From the NCBI GenBank assembly GCA_903885605.1, contig CAISJD010000089.1, positions 1-63,795 on the forward strand: DNA of 63,795 nt, read 5' to 3'. The notes beneath the pieces were generated by a model. The model was not told where the DNA came from and made no database searches. It worked only from the letters and a program-made list of their open reading frames with translations. This document shows positions 43,728-52,600 of the stretch, in pieces (position 1 is the stretch's first letter; every line of letters begins with the position of its first letter). The translations under genes were made by a program, and so were the position numbers. The stretch comes from an uncultured Chthonomonas sp. Its GTDB lineage: Bacteria; Armatimonadota; Chthonomonadetes; Chthonomonadales; CAJBBX01.

Positions 43728-44990
43728 CTACTCCACCAGCTTGGAGCTCCCCGTCACGGGGACGCCCTGGATGCCCTCTATGTGGCGGCCGTCCCTGGTG
43801 AACATCAGGAAGTGGTCGTTGGCGGCGCCGGGGGCTCGGCCGGTGGCGTCTACGATCAGGTACCCGCTGCCGAAGTGGCGCAGGGAGTTGGGGTTCAGGG
43901 GCTCCACGCCGACCCAGCCGCCGTTGAGGTAGACCTCGACCCACCCGTGGGAGGCCACCACGCCGCTGAAGGCGCCGTCGCCCTCGCCCAGGCGCACGCC
44001 GTGGGCCACGTAGGCGGGGATGCCCAGGGCGCGGCACATGGCGACCATGAGGTTGCTCTGGTGGTGGCAGACGCCCTTGTGGTTCTTGAGGATGGCCGCC
44101 AGGTCGTCGGGGTAGCCGTCCTCGTACTTCACGTTGGCCGCGAGCCAATCCAGCACGGCCTGGACGCGTTCGCCGGGCTTCCCCTTGGCCAGGGGGGCGA
44201 CGACCTGCGCCAGCTGCGGGTCGGCGGGGTCGTAGTCGATCCGATTGCGGAAGGGGCCCAGCAGGTTCCGCATGGAGGGAGGGCAGGCGGGCGTCGTGGT
44301 GCGCTCGGAGTAGGCGCCACCGCGGAGCTGCGGGCGGTGGGTCACTTCGGCTCGGAGCTTCAGCTCAGTGGCCGTGCCGGGCTTGATGAAGAGCACGTCG
44401 CGGCCGTCGACCTCCCCGAACCGCGTGGAGGCGGCGCCCTCCACCCAGACGCGGGCGCTCTGCCAGAGGTGGTCGCGGTAGGGCGGGTTGATGACCATCT
44501 CGCCCTTCTGCAGCTTGTAGTCGGCCACCTTGAGGGTCCAGGTCAGGTCGTACTTCGTGGGCCTGGTGGCTGCGGCGAAGGCCTTGCGCTCGCCGTCGAG
44601 GCTCCGGTTGCGGGCCTGCGGCGGAAGCTGTGCCTCATCGGCCAGGGCCTGGCCCGCCAGCGCGATGTCGCCGGCCGCCATGGCCGACTCGTAGAGCTGC
44701 GAAAGGCTCCAGCTGCTCGCGCCGTTCCGTTGCACGTTGGCACGGGCGCTGGTCAGCGACTCGCGCCACTTGCCCTGCCGCATCTGCGCCCAGGCGAGGC
44801 TGCGCCAGGCGTACTCGTTGCCGGGGCCCACCCGGAGCGCGGCGCTGAGGGCGGCCTCCATGGCGGGCATGTCACCGGCGGCCTTGGCGGCCTCGGCACG
44901 GGTGAAGCAGGCGTCGTAGGTCTCCTGCGCGGAGGCAGGGCGGCAGGCGAGCAGCACGAGGACAGCCGCCAGGACGATGACGATGCGCAC
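43728..44990 (-). CDS. Transglutaminase-like protein with N-terminal TPR region, exported
   Basis: The 420-residue protein has a signal peptide, a TPR-like helical region (residues of about 28-120), a beta domain and a C-terminal transglutaminase-like domain. The catalytic triad candidates are Cys308 in KGVCHHQS, His348 in SHGWVEV and Asp381 in YLIVDATG. Bacterial members are cysteine proteases or cross-linkers in the envelope. The start is GTG at 44990, with GGAGGGG just upstream; the frame remains open to 45617 but only shadows cobA. It is on the same strand as, and 32 nt after, cobA. Confidence 0.85.
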   Translation of the reverse strand: MRIVIVLAAVLVLLACRPASAQETYDACFTRAEAAKAAGDMPAMEAALSAALRVGPGNEYAWRSLAWAQMRQGKWRESLTSARANVQRNGASSWSLSQLYESAMAAGDIALAGQALADEAQLPPQARNRSLDGERKAFAAATRPTKYDLTWTLKVADYKLQKGEMVINPPYRDHLWQSARVWVEGAASTRFGEVDGRDVLFIKPGTATELKLRAEVTHRPQLRGGAYSERTTTPACPPSMRNLLGPFRNRIDYDPADPQLAQVVAPLAKGKPGERVQAVLDWLAANVKYEDGYPDDLAAILKNHKGVCHHQSNLMVAMCRALGIPAYVAHGVRLGEGDGAFSGVVASHGWVEVYLNGGWVGVEPLNPNSLRHFGSGYLIVDATGRAPGAANDHFLMFTRDGRHIEGIQGVPVTGSSKLVE

Positions 44991-45022
44991 GATCCCCTCC
45001 TCCGGCGGCTGCGGGCCGCCTC

Positions 45023-45769
45023 TCAGCCCATTGTAGCCCCGGCGGCGCCCGCGAGCGTCAGGGCCACCACGGCCCCGATGACCAGAGCCCCCGGCGGCGC
45101 ATCGGGTCCCATGGGCGGCTCGACGGCGGCCAGCTCGGCCAGCGTGCCGCGCCAGGCGACGCCTGCGTCGGTCCAGGCTCCGAGGATCAGGGCGGCGGGC
45201 GTATCTGGGCTCCAGCCATGGGCCAGCAGGAGCGCCGAGGTCCGCGCCGCCGTCCGCAGGCCCATGAGGATGACCACGGTGGCCGAGCCGGGCGCCAGCG
45301 AGCCCAGAGCCGCCTCGTAGGCCTCCGGTGCATGGCCCGAGACCACCAGCACGGCCGAAGCCAGGCCCCGGTGCGTCACCGGGATGCCCGCCCAGGCGGC
45401 GGCGGCCGTGGCCGAGGTGATGCCGGGCACGACCTCGCACGGGATGCCCTGGGCGGCCATGGCCAACGCCTCCTCGCCGCCACGTCCGAGTACGAAGGGG
45501 TCGCCCACCTTCAGGCGCACCACGCGCAGGCCCTCGTCGGCGGCCTCGGCCATGGCGCGGTGGATATCCTCCTGCCGCCACGAGGGCTGCCCGGCCCGCT
45601 TGCCCACGCAGACGCACCGGGCGCCGGCGGGGACCAGGGCGAGCGTCGCAGCCGGGATCAGCGCGTCGTGCAGCACCACGTCGGCCTCGGAGAGCAGGCG
45701 GGCGGCGCGGAGGGTGAGGAGTTCGGGGTCGCCCGGGCCCGCTCCGACGAGCCAGACGCGCCCGCTCAC
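45023..45769 (-). CDS. cobA: Uroporphyrinogen-III C-methyltransferase
   Basis: The 248-residue product is a SUMT enzyme that methylates uroporphyrinogen III twice with SAM to give precorrin-2. Segments are VWLVGAGPGDPELLTLRAAR, DVVLHDALI, LKVGDPFVLGRGGEEA, VVPGITSATAAAAWAGIPVTHRG and VILMG. Length matches stand-alone CobA. It starts at GTG, overlapping the stop of the precorrin-2 dehydrogenase-like gene by 4 nt, so the two successive steps are coupled. The last 40 residues are Ala/Pro/Gly-rich. It serves siroheme or cobalamin synthesis in the cytosol. Confidence 0.93.
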   Translation of the reverse strand: MSGRVWLVGAGPGDPELLTLRAARLLSEADVVLHDALIPAATLALVPAGARCVCVGKRAGQPSWRQEDIHRAMAEAADEGLRVVRLKVGDPFVLGRGGEEALAMAAQGIPCEVVPGITSATAAAAWAGIPVTHRGLASAVLVVSGHAPEAYEAALGSLAPGSATVVILMGLRTAARTSALLLAHGWSPDTPAALILGAWTDAGVAWRGTLAELAAVEPPMGPDAPPGALVIGAVVALTLAGAAGATMG

Positions 45770-46398
45770 GGCGCCTCGGACCGGCGCAGGAGGGCCTCCG
45801 CCTCGGCGGGGAGCGGCGCTCGGGCCATCAGTTCGCCGGGCCGCAGCGTGGCCTCAACGAAGGCGTCGTAGGCCCTGCGGCGGGCGTCGGCGCTCAGGCT
45901 TGACCGGGCGACGGCCTCGCGGAAGGCGGCGGCGGCTTCCATCCAGGCCTCCCAGCCGGGCCCGAGGGACCGATCGAGCAGGTCGCGCACGCGGGCCGCG
46001 GCGAAGGGCGCTGTGGACGAGGTGCCGACGGCGACCTCCAGCGCGCCACGGCGGAGGACGGCGGGCATGGCAAAGGCGCAGAGCTCCGGCGTATCGGCCA
46101 CGTTGGCCCAGATGCCCGCGTCCTCGGCCTCGGCGGCCACCTGCGCGTTGACGGCGCGGCTGTCCGTGGCGGCGAAGACGAGCCGGAAGCCCGCCGTGTC
46201 GCCCGGAGCGTAGGGGCGCATCCGCCACTCCAGGTCGCCGGCGCGGGCCGACGCCGCCAATTCGGCGCAGGCCTCGGGCGCGATGACGCTCACGGCCGCG
46301 CCCTGGGCCAGCAGGAGACGCACCTTGCCCAGCGCCACGCGGCCCGCGCCGACCACCAGGCAGCGGCGCCCGCGCACGTCGAGCATCACCGGCAGCAT
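45766..46398 (-). CDS. Precorrin-2 dehydrogenase/sirohydrochlorin ferrochelatase-like protein
   Basis: The 210-residue protein matches the N-terminal half of CysG (Met8p, SirC type), which oxidises precorrin-2 with NAD and may insert iron. It begins with MLDVRGRRCLVVGAGRVALGKVRLLL, containing the GxGxxA NAD-binding loop, followed by ADSRAVNAQVAAEAE, NVADTPELCAFAMPAVLRRG and VGTSSTAPFAAARVRDLL. It acts next to CobA in the same operon. It is somewhat shorter than CysG's N-terminal half, with a compressed helical end. Confidence 0.9.
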   Translation of the reverse strand: MLPVMLDVRGRRCLVVGAGRVALGKVRLLLAQGAAVSVIAPEACAELAASARAGDLEWRMRPYAPGDTAGFRLVFAATDSRAVNAQVAAEAEDAGIWANVADTPELCAFAMPAVLRRGALEVAVGTSSTAPFAAARVRDLLDRSLGPGWEAWMEAAAAFREAVARSSLSADARRRAYDAFVEATLRPGELMARAPLPAEAEALLRRSEAP

Positions 46399-46408
46399 GG
46401 GCGCCTCG

Positions 46409-46721
46409 TCATCCCCGGAAGACCTCGCTCAGGGCCGCCAGCGCGGGCTTCGGGTCGCCGTGGAAGTCGATGACCGACGTGTTGGCCGTGCAGGGGAAGC
46501 TGTCGTGGCCCATCCAGAGGATGAAGCCGCCGCAGGCCGGGCAGCGCTCCCGCCTCGAGCAGGGCCTGTTGCACGGAGCCGGGAACGCGGGCGGGGAGGG
46601 AGGCCACCTCGGCGATGGAGGCGGCGGTGAGCCATTCGTCGCGCAGGACGGCCTGCCAGAAGTGGGGCGTGAAGCCGGCAAGGCGCCAGGTCAGGGCGCC
46701 CAGGTCATGCGCATGGGCCAT
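46409..46721 (-). pseudogene. GH2 beta-mannosidase-like remnant, N- and C-terminal ends joined
   Basis: Near the left side of the gene (minus strand) LRDEWLTAASIAEV and SLPARVPGSVQQALLEAG resemble the N-terminal sandwich of GH2 beta-mannosidases. After a frame change near 46545 the sequence reads CPACGGFILWMGHDSFPC and TANTSVIDFHGDPKPALAAL, the C-terminal end of the same family's barrel. Several hundred residues between are missing, including both catalytic Glu. It has no intact frame. Confidence 0.65.
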
Positions 46722-46751
46722 GAAGTGGGCGTCCTCGCGCGGCCGCTGTCG

Positions 46752-47558
46752 CTACCGGTGGGCGATGTTGAGCGTGTGCATCCGCTGGCCCACGGGGATG
46801 CGGACGCTCTCAACGCGCACGAAACCGGCCTCGTGACAGATGTGCTGGTAGTCCTCCCAGGTCCAGTGGACCGAGTTGCACACCTCAGCGGTCTCCAGGT
46901 GGGACTCGCCGTTCTCGCGGGTGAGGAAAAGGTAGTTCTCCACGACGCCGATCTCCTGCTTGTCGCGGACGACCAGGAGGGTGGAGTCGATGCCGTCCTG
47001 CTCGAATTCGCCGCGGAACTGGAAGCGTGGCGCGGAGTTCCAGATCTGGTCGACCATCACGTCCGGCTCCACGGGGGCCATCCACTGGTCGACGCCGGTG
47101 AACATGAGCACCCCGCCGGGCTTGAGGGCCGAGGCGAAGTTGTGCGCGGCAAAGCGGAGGTCCATCCTGGAGACGGTCCAGGAGAAGGCGTCATTGATGA
47201 TGGCGTCGAACTCAGCCGTGAAGCGGTCGCCCAGCACCTGCCATGGGCAGTTGAAGAACTCGATGGGCAGATCGTCCGCCTGAGCCAGGTCGCGGGCATG
47301 CTGGATGGCCTCGGGGCTCTGGTCGGTACCCACGACGCTGAAGCCGTCCTCTTGCAGCAGGATGCTGCGCAAGCCGAGCCCGCAGTTGCAGTCCAGCACG
47401 CGATGCGCGCCGAACTGCCTCAGAGCGGCCGCCCAGATGGCATTGGCCCTGGCGGGCTTGCCTTCAGGATGGCCGGGGTCGCGGAAGTGGGGCTGCCAGA
47501 GAGGGCGCCGGAACCACTGCCACTTCCAGATGACGTCCCAGTCCTGACTCGTGTTCAT
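46752..47558 (-). CDS. Class I SAM-dependent methyltransferase
   Basis: The 268-residue product has a Rossmann methyltransferase core. Motif I is VLDCNCGLGLRSI at about residue 53 and motif post-I is VVGTDQSPEAI, with FDAIINDAFS and LKPGGVLMFTG further on. It begins with WDVIWKWQWFRRPLWQPHFRDP, suggesting a small-molecule or sugar methyltransferase. The substrate is unknown. It is a lone gene between the GH2 remnant and a divergent membrane protein. Confidence 0.85.
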   Translation of the reverse strand: MNTSQDWDVIWKWQWFRRPLWQPHFRDPGHPEGKPARANAIWAAALRQFGAHRVLDCNCGLGLRSILLQEDGFSVVGTDQSPEAIQHARDLAQADDLPIEFFNCPWQVLGDRFTAEFDAIINDAFSWTVSRMDLRFAAHNFASALKPGGVLMFTGVDQWMAPVEPDVMVDQIWNSAPRFQFRGEFEQDGIDSTLLVVRDKQEIGVVENYLFLTRENGESHLETAEVCNSVHWTWEDYQHICHEAGFVRVESVRIPVGQRMHTLNIAHR

Positions 47559-47740
47559 GTGTCCGCTCCCGGTCGATGCGACACAGGTTCATCGTCACCA
47601 CAACGATAGTACCTCCCGACGCAGGAAGGAATCCCGTTCGGCGCCGGTGAAACTGCAAATGGAGGGCATCTCAGCGCCGAGTCGCGGCGTGTGGGCCGGC
47701 CGTAGCGCTACGAGCCGCCGGACCAGTGCCTGACGCACCC

Positions 47741-48007
47741 ATGGCCAACCCGGCCGGTAACGCCGGGAGCCGAACAGGAGAGGGCAAGCCCAGTATGCAA
47801 CAGAAGGTACCGCCGGCCGTGTTCGCGGTCATCATCGCCGTGGTTGTGATAGCCATCGCATTCTTCGGCTACAAGACGCTCGTGCCGCAGAAGGTGCTGC
47901 TGGCGCCGGGCACCAAGATCCCGCCCATGCCGCAGGCGCCCAACCGCGCCGGCATCGGTGGCGGCCCAGGCGCCATGCCCAGCGGCGGCGGCATGCCCGG
48001 TCGCTGA
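47741..48007 (+). CDS. Small single-pass membrane protein
   Basis: The 88-residue product has one hydrophobic helix (VFAVIIAVVVIAIAFFGYK) after a short polar N-terminus and a Pro/Gly/Met-rich tail ending GGGMPGR. I do not recognise a family, although small proteins opening MQQKVPPAV followed by one helix are frequent in some high-GC soil bacteria. An internal ATG at 47795 with GGAGAGGG upstream is an alternative start that would give 70 residues. Confidence 0.6.
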   Translation: MANPAGNAGSRTGEGKPSMQQKVPPAVFAVIIAVVVIAIAFFGYKTLVPQKVLLAPGTKIPPMPQAPNRAGIGGGPGAMPSGGGMPGR

Positions 48008-48032
48008 GCCGGACGCGGTAGGGAGTGCTTTA

Positions 48033-48066
48033 CCGGGCGCGCGGGGCCGACACCTCGCGCGCCCGG
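48033..48066. terminator. Hairpin after the small membrane protein gene
   Basis: A perfect 11-bp GC stem (48033-48043 with 48056-48066) and 12-nt loop lie 25 nt past the stop, between convergent genes. Confidence 0.6.
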
Positions 48067-48158
48067 ACCAGCCGCAGCAGCGTCACGCCCTCAGCCGCCG
48101 GCGTGACGCGCCGCTCTGTCTCGCCTCCGCGGCCACCTCCCCTGGGAATCCGCAGCGC

Positions 48159-49706
48159 CTACGCCGGCACATCCCCGTCGGCGAACTGGAAGGCGTAGAG
48201 CTTGGCCCCGCGAGCCGTGATGTGCAGCGACACGGGCCTGCCCTTCAGCGCCGACGTGGCGGCCTTGCCGCGCCACCGCACCGGCGTGTCGATGAAGTTG
48301 CCGCCGATCTCCTCACACTCGGCCCGGGCAAAGCCGGGGATCGCGCGTCCATCGGCGCCGCGTAGCTCGACGAACGCCGAGCCCATGGCGCCTGTGTCGA
48401 TGTTGAGGCGCAGGTGCGTGCCGGTGAAGAGCAGCGGCGGGGTGGTCAGGCTGCCTCCGGCGGCGGCGAAGTCGGCCGAGATGAAGCCGTCCAGCCGCTG
48501 GCGCACGGCCCCGATGGCGTTGCGGAGCGGGATGCTCTTGTCGTACTCCGGCCGCAGGATGCCCGAGTCGTGAGTGCGGCCCGTGGACCAGTAGTACTGG
48601 AACAGCGCGCTCCCGCGGCGCACCATGCCTGAGCCCATCATCACCAGCCACCGGTCCCACTCATCGGGCAGGCCCATGCCCACGTAGGGGCGGCGGTCGG
48701 GCCGGCTCCAGCGGATGCCGTCACGGCTCACGGCCAGTTGCACATCCATGAGCCCATACTCGTTGCCCGGCTCGAAGCGGAACCAGGGCTGGCGGCGCGG
48801 GGAGAAGTGGCGGAACGTGGTGGGGAACATGAGGTAGGCGTCCTGCGCGTGCGGGTAGAGGCAGGCGGCGTTGGTGTAGAGGTCGCTGAAGGGGTCGTCC
48901 CCGGCGTCGGCGGCCAGCACCGTGTCGAGGTTCGCGACGGACGGGCAGCAGGCCTCGCCGATGTCGCCGCGGTAGGGCCAGGGCTTCAACAGGTCGTCGG
49001 TCTCGATCCGCGCCACGCGCCTCTGGCTCTCGGAGCCAAGGGCCAGCACCCGCGTGTAGACGACGTAGCGGCCTATGCGGGCGTCCCAGTCGGCGATGAG
49101 GCCGGTCTCCGGCCACATGGGGAAGACGCGCCCCGCCTCGGTGAAGTGGAGCCCATCGGCCGACGTGGAGGCGTAGACGCCCGCCACCGCCCTGTCGCGG
49201 CTCACCCGTGACCGAAAGAGCTTGTACCGCTGCTCCGGCGCGGCGCGGGGGTCGACCATGATCGTGGCGTCGATGGCGTTGTCGGCGTAGATGAGGTTGT
49301 TGGCCTTCGAATCGTCCACCTCCACGATGCCCAGCGGCGGCTTGGTCCAGTGGATGCCGTCGTCGCTCTCGGCGAAGGCCAGCGACTGCCCCGCGCGGGT
49401 GAAGGCGCCGTAATACACCTTGAATCTGCCGCCGTCCTCGATGACGCGGAAGAAACCGCCCGGACCCAGCTCCCATGGCTCGCCGGCCGAGTGGAGGACG
49501 ATACCCAGCTTCTGCGGCGGGTTCATCGTCAGCGTCACCTGGTCGGCGGCGGCGATGAACCGGCGATCGATGAAGAGCTGCTTGCGGTCGGTGATGGGGA
49601 TCGGCGCTTCCGGCGGCCGCGCCACGCTCGGAGGCTCCAGTCCGACGCCGGGGGCCGCCAGCGCGGCGGCGAGAAGCTCACGTCGGCTCAGATCGGCAGG
49701 AGGCAT
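48159..49706 (-). CDS. Five-bladed propeller (GH32/GH43-like) exported protein, Tat-type signal
   Basis: The 515-residue protein starts with a twin-arginine-like sequence SRRELLAAAL, then DRKQLFIDRRFIAAA, an opening shared by a planctomycete-like family of GH32/43-like propellers. SDDGIHW and SRDGIRW recur as blade motifs, with YKLFRSRVSRDRAVAGVY and EYGLMDVQLAVSRDG between them. The last 120 residues form a beta-sandwich. It may hydrolyse or bind a plant-type glycan; catalytic carboxylates cannot be assigned confidently. Tat export would fit a folded or metal-containing protein. Confidence 0.65.
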   Translation of the reverse strand: MPPADLSRRELLAAALAAPGVGLEPPSVARPPEAPIPITDRKQLFIDRRFIAAADQVTLTMNPPQKLGIVLHSAGEPWELGPGGFFRVIEDGGRFKVYYGAFTRAGQSLAFAESDDGIHWTKPPLGIVEVDDSKANNLIYADNAIDATIMVDPRAAPEQRYKLFRSRVSRDRAVAGVYASTSADGLHFTEAGRVFPMWPETGLIADWDARIGRYVVYTRVLALGSESQRRVARIETDDLLKPWPYRGDIGEACCPSVANLDTVLAADAGDDPFSDLYTNAACLYPHAQDAYLMFPTTFRHFSPRRQPWFRFEPGNEYGLMDVQLAVSRDGIRWSRPDRRPYVGMGLPDEWDRWLVMMGSGMVRRGSALFQYYWSTGRTHDSGILRPEYDKSIPLRNAIGAVRQRLDGFISADFAAAGGSLTTPPLLFTGTHLRLNIDTGAMGSAFVELRGADGRAIPGFARAECEEIGGNFIDTPVRWRGKAATSALKGRPVSLHITARGAKLYAFQFADGDVPA

Positions 49707-49794
49707 GGCGGGGCTCGCTCCAGCGCATCCGTACCGGACGCACAGGTAGGCAGACGCATGGCGCCATCCGAGCGTTCCGGGCCGGGCCCCGGCG

Positions 49795-52212
49795 TCAGCG
49801 GACCTCGATCTCGCTCACCATGGCCCATCCTCGCGAGGGCGATACCCCGACGCGCACGAGCCGGGCCTGGCGCGGCCTCGCGAGCCGGCCTCGGAATGCC
49901 GCCGGACGGCAGGCCTTCCCATCCTCCGGCGGGCCACCGGGCGAGACCACCGGCATGGGAAGCCACGCGACCCCGTCGGCTGAGGTCTCAATCCGGACGG
50001 ACGCCGGCGCGAAGACGGCCGATCCGCCGCCGGCCAGACACCAGACGGCCACCTCGCGGACGCCCTTCGCCGAACCCAGGTCGAGCGTGAAGCTCCGGTC
50101 GCGGCCGTCCTGCCAGCCCGCCGTGCCGCCCGCCGCGAAGCCGCCCGGAATGAGGCCGTCGGTGAGCAGGACGCCGTCGTCGGGGTAGTCAGGTGCGGCG
50201 GAGCCGTCGGCGCGGATGGCGGACTGGGCGGGCGTCGGCGCCGGCTGCAACCGGTACGGGGTCCCGACGGCCACGTTGCGGCCGTGCGAGAGCACGCGGA
50301 TCTCGGAGAGCATGGTCCAGTAGCCGCCCACCACGGAGACGGTGACATAGCGGGCGCGAGGCGAGGCGGCGAAGGTGGCCGCGGCCACGCCGTCCAGGTC
50401 GTCGGCCGCCCGGCGGGCCACGGTTCGGACGGGCCCCGCCGAAGCCCAGGCCAGGCCGCGGGGCATCGACCCGGCTCCGCGCGGCGCGCCAGGCGGCGGA
50501 GACCGGTCGCCGAGCATCACGAGGGCCTCGGTGGGGAAGGCCACCGCCCCCGACCCTCCGCCCGCGCAGCAGACCTCCACGCGCTCCACCGGCATGGCGC
50601 GCCCGAGGTCCAGCATCACGCTGACCCGCTGCCGGTCTCCGGACCAGCCCACGGTGCGCCCGACGCCCCAGCCGGGCGGCGTCGCGCCGTCGGTGAGGAG
50701 CCTGCCCGTGTCGGGGTAGGCCTGGCGCGGCGGCGGCTGCATGGAGTAGGGGGCGCCCTGGGCCATATGCGGCTCGCCGAAGCCCTCCACCCAGTCCAGC
50801 CGCAGTGCCGCGGGGTCGGGCGGCACAGAGCCGTCGCGGCTGCGCAGGGTCACTTCGAAGTGCCTGCACGAGGCGCCGATCGGCACGGTGACCACGCCGG
50901 GGCCCACGGCGCCGGCGGGACCGGCGGGACGCAGCGCCCAGCCGCCGGGGAGCCACGGCCCGCTCGGGGTGGTGCGCCGCCGCACGACGGCCTCGCCCAC
51001 CCAGCCCGGCCCGACGCCGGGCTCGCACCAGGTGAGGTCGATCTCGGCCACACGGCGGGCGTGAGGAAGCTCGGCGCGCAACACCATCTCGCGTTCCGAG
51101 GCCCGAACCACCGAGGCGCGAAGCCGGTCCGGCTCGTGCACCGCCTTGCCGGAGACGTAGTCGGCGAGGGCGTCGTAGAGGGCGCGCTGGTCGGGCCGGC
51201 GGGAGTAGGCCGCGTCCTCCACCAGGCTGTCGCTCAGGTAGTAGGCCGCCGCCGATCCCTGGTAGCCCAGCCGCCCGGCCGCGCCGTCCTGCAGATAGTG
51301 GAGGTACGGCCTGCGATCCACGGCGTCGGTAAGGATCGCGCCGGCCTCTATCTCCACGCCCATGCCCGCCGCCCGCGCCATGGAGGCGGCCATATCGAGG
51401 CGGCTACGGCGCACGCGGCCGTGGTGGGTCCAGCTGCTGAAGGCGTAGTTGGGCTGCATGATCGCCACGTCGAAGCCCAGCTCGCGCCACCCGCGCCAGC
51501 CGGCCGCGGCGAACCAGGGGATCCAGAGGAAGCGCGCCCCGGCGGCGTGGACGGCCTCGGCGGCCTGGCGGATCGCGGACTCGTCTGCCGTGGGAGCCGC
51601 TTCGGCCATCCAGTAGAAGCCCCAGAGCGCCAGATGCCTGGGCCGGGCCTGCCGGAAGCGCCGGTTCGCCTCGGCGACGTACCAGCGGTAGACCGCGGCG
51701 CGGCCCTCGGCGGTGGCCAGGTCCTCGCTGCGCCCGTCGCCGTCCACGTCGCCGAAGTCATGCACCGTGGGGTTCGGGTAGGGGATGGTGAGGATCACCT
51801 TGCGCGGCGGCGGCGCCTTGGATCGGACGCAGGCGGCGACGGTGCGGTCCAGCGCGGCGATGTCGCGGTCGCGCCCGAACCAGCGGTCCAGCTGGGCCAG
51901 CCAGTCGGCCATGCGGGTGGGCCCGCTGTCCGTGCGGATGCCCTCCGGCGTGCTGAACCGGCAGAAGAGGAAGGCGTCGAAGAGCCACTCGGTCCGCCCC
52001 GCCGCCGGCGTTCGCGCCACGTACGGGAGTAGCTCTCGCACGCCGCGCACGGGCTTGTCATAGATGATGGCGCAGTTGCGGAACCCCGCCTGGCGGGCGG
52101 TGGGGTAGTCCGCGCCGGCCCTGAGCGGCCAGGCGATGAGGAGGGCCAGAAGCAAGACGCCGACCGGCCGCGCGAGGCCCAGAGCGGGGCGGCGGACCAT
52201 GTGCCGAGACAT
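49795..52212 (-). CDS. DUF4855 protein with discoidin-like C-terminal domains, exported
   Basis: The 805-residue product has a signal peptide and a DUF4855 domain in its first half. Segments are FRNCAIIYDKPVRGVRELLPY, WLFDAFLFCRFSTPEG, VILTIPYPNPTVHDFG and FYWMAEAAPTADESAIRQ, plus FDVAIMQPNYAFSSW. The domain is barrel-like and of unknown activity. The second half holds two F5/8 type C-like domains (each with SVMLDLGRAMPVERV- or SFTLDLGSAKGVREV-type strands), suggesting glycan binding. ATG 52212 or 52200 could be the start. Confidence 0.75.
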   Translation of the reverse strand: MSRHMVRRPALGLARPVGVLLLALLIAWPLRAGADYPTARQAGFRNCAIIYDKPVRGVRELLPYVARTPAAGRTEWLFDAFLFCRFSTPEGIRTDSGPTRMADWLAQLDRWFGRDRDIAALDRTVAACVRSKAPPPRKVILTIPYPNPTVHDFGDVDGDGRSEDLATAEGRAAVYRWYVAEANRRFRQARPRHLALWGFYWMAEAAPTADESAIRQAAEAVHAAGARFLWIPWFAAAGWRGWRELGFDVAIMQPNYAFSSWTHHGRVRRSRLDMAASMARAAGMGVEIEAGAILTDAVDRRPYLHYLQDGAAGRLGYQGSAAAYYLSDSLVEDAAYSRRPDQRALYDALADYVSGKAVHEPDRLRASVVRASEREMVLRAELPHARRVAEIDLTWCEPGVGPGWVGEAVVRRRTTPSGPWLPGGWALRPAGPAGAVGPGVVTVPIGASCRHFEVTLRSRDGSVPPDPAALRLDWVEGFGEPHMAQGAPYSMQPPPRQAYPDTGRLLTDGATPPGWGVGRTVGWSGDRQRVSVMLDLGRAMPVERVEVCCAGGGSGAVAFPTEALVMLGDRSPPPGAPRGAGSMPRGLAWASAGPVRTVARRAADDLDGVAAATFAASPRARYVTVSVVGGYWTMLSEIRVLSHGRNVAVGTPYRLQPAPTPAQSAIRADGSAAPDYPDDGVLLTDGLIPGGFAAGGTAGWQDGRDRSFTLDLGSAKGVREVAVWCLAGGGSAVFAPASVRIETSADGVAWLPMPVVSPGGPPEDGKACRPAAFRGRLARPRQARLVRVGVSPSRGWAMVSEIEVR

Positions 52213-52226
52213 ATATCCATTATGGA

Positions 52227-52454
52227 CCAGTAGCCGGGCGGCGCGATCGGCCGCGCACGCAGCACTTCCTCGACCTCTGCGCCGTGGTCTGACACCCCAC
52301 GCCCGCCGGTATGGCCCCCGGCGGCGGGTTCTTCACGTTCGAGAAGGGCGCCGTTAAGCACGGCGGAGGCGATGGCTGGGCCGATATCTGGAAGCGCGGC
52401 CGTTTCGCCTGGAAGTACAAGGGCAAGCACCAGCGCTCGCGCGGTTTCCCGTAA
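52227..52454 (+). pseudogene. Remnant of an MmeI-like type IIG restriction-methylase
   Basis: The frame QHFLDLCAVV, a TGA at 52290-52292, HPTPAGMAPGGGFFTFEKGA, then GGGDGWADIWKRGRFAW and YKGKHQ matches the N-terminal nuclease region of MmeI-like class I SAM-dependent DNA methyltransferase fusions. It has a nonsense codon, ends in TAA after about 75 codons, and lacks methylase motifs entirely. It lies just before the CRISPR-Cas operon. Confidence 0.7.
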
Positions 52455-52600
52455 CACCCACCCCCGGCTCCCACTGCTGAGGAAACCTGCGCAGATCACC
52501 CGTGCGGCTTTCCGGTTTACGGGGACCTGAGGCAGTATGCTCAAGAGAGAGATGCGCTGACGCTGTGAACCGGGTCTGACTTAGCCTGAGAGGAGTAGCT

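Noticed and set aside
52516-52541. Promoter for the cas operon from TTTACG and TATGCT
   Set aside because: The spacer would be only 14 nt; the -10-like box alone is not enough to annotate a promoter.
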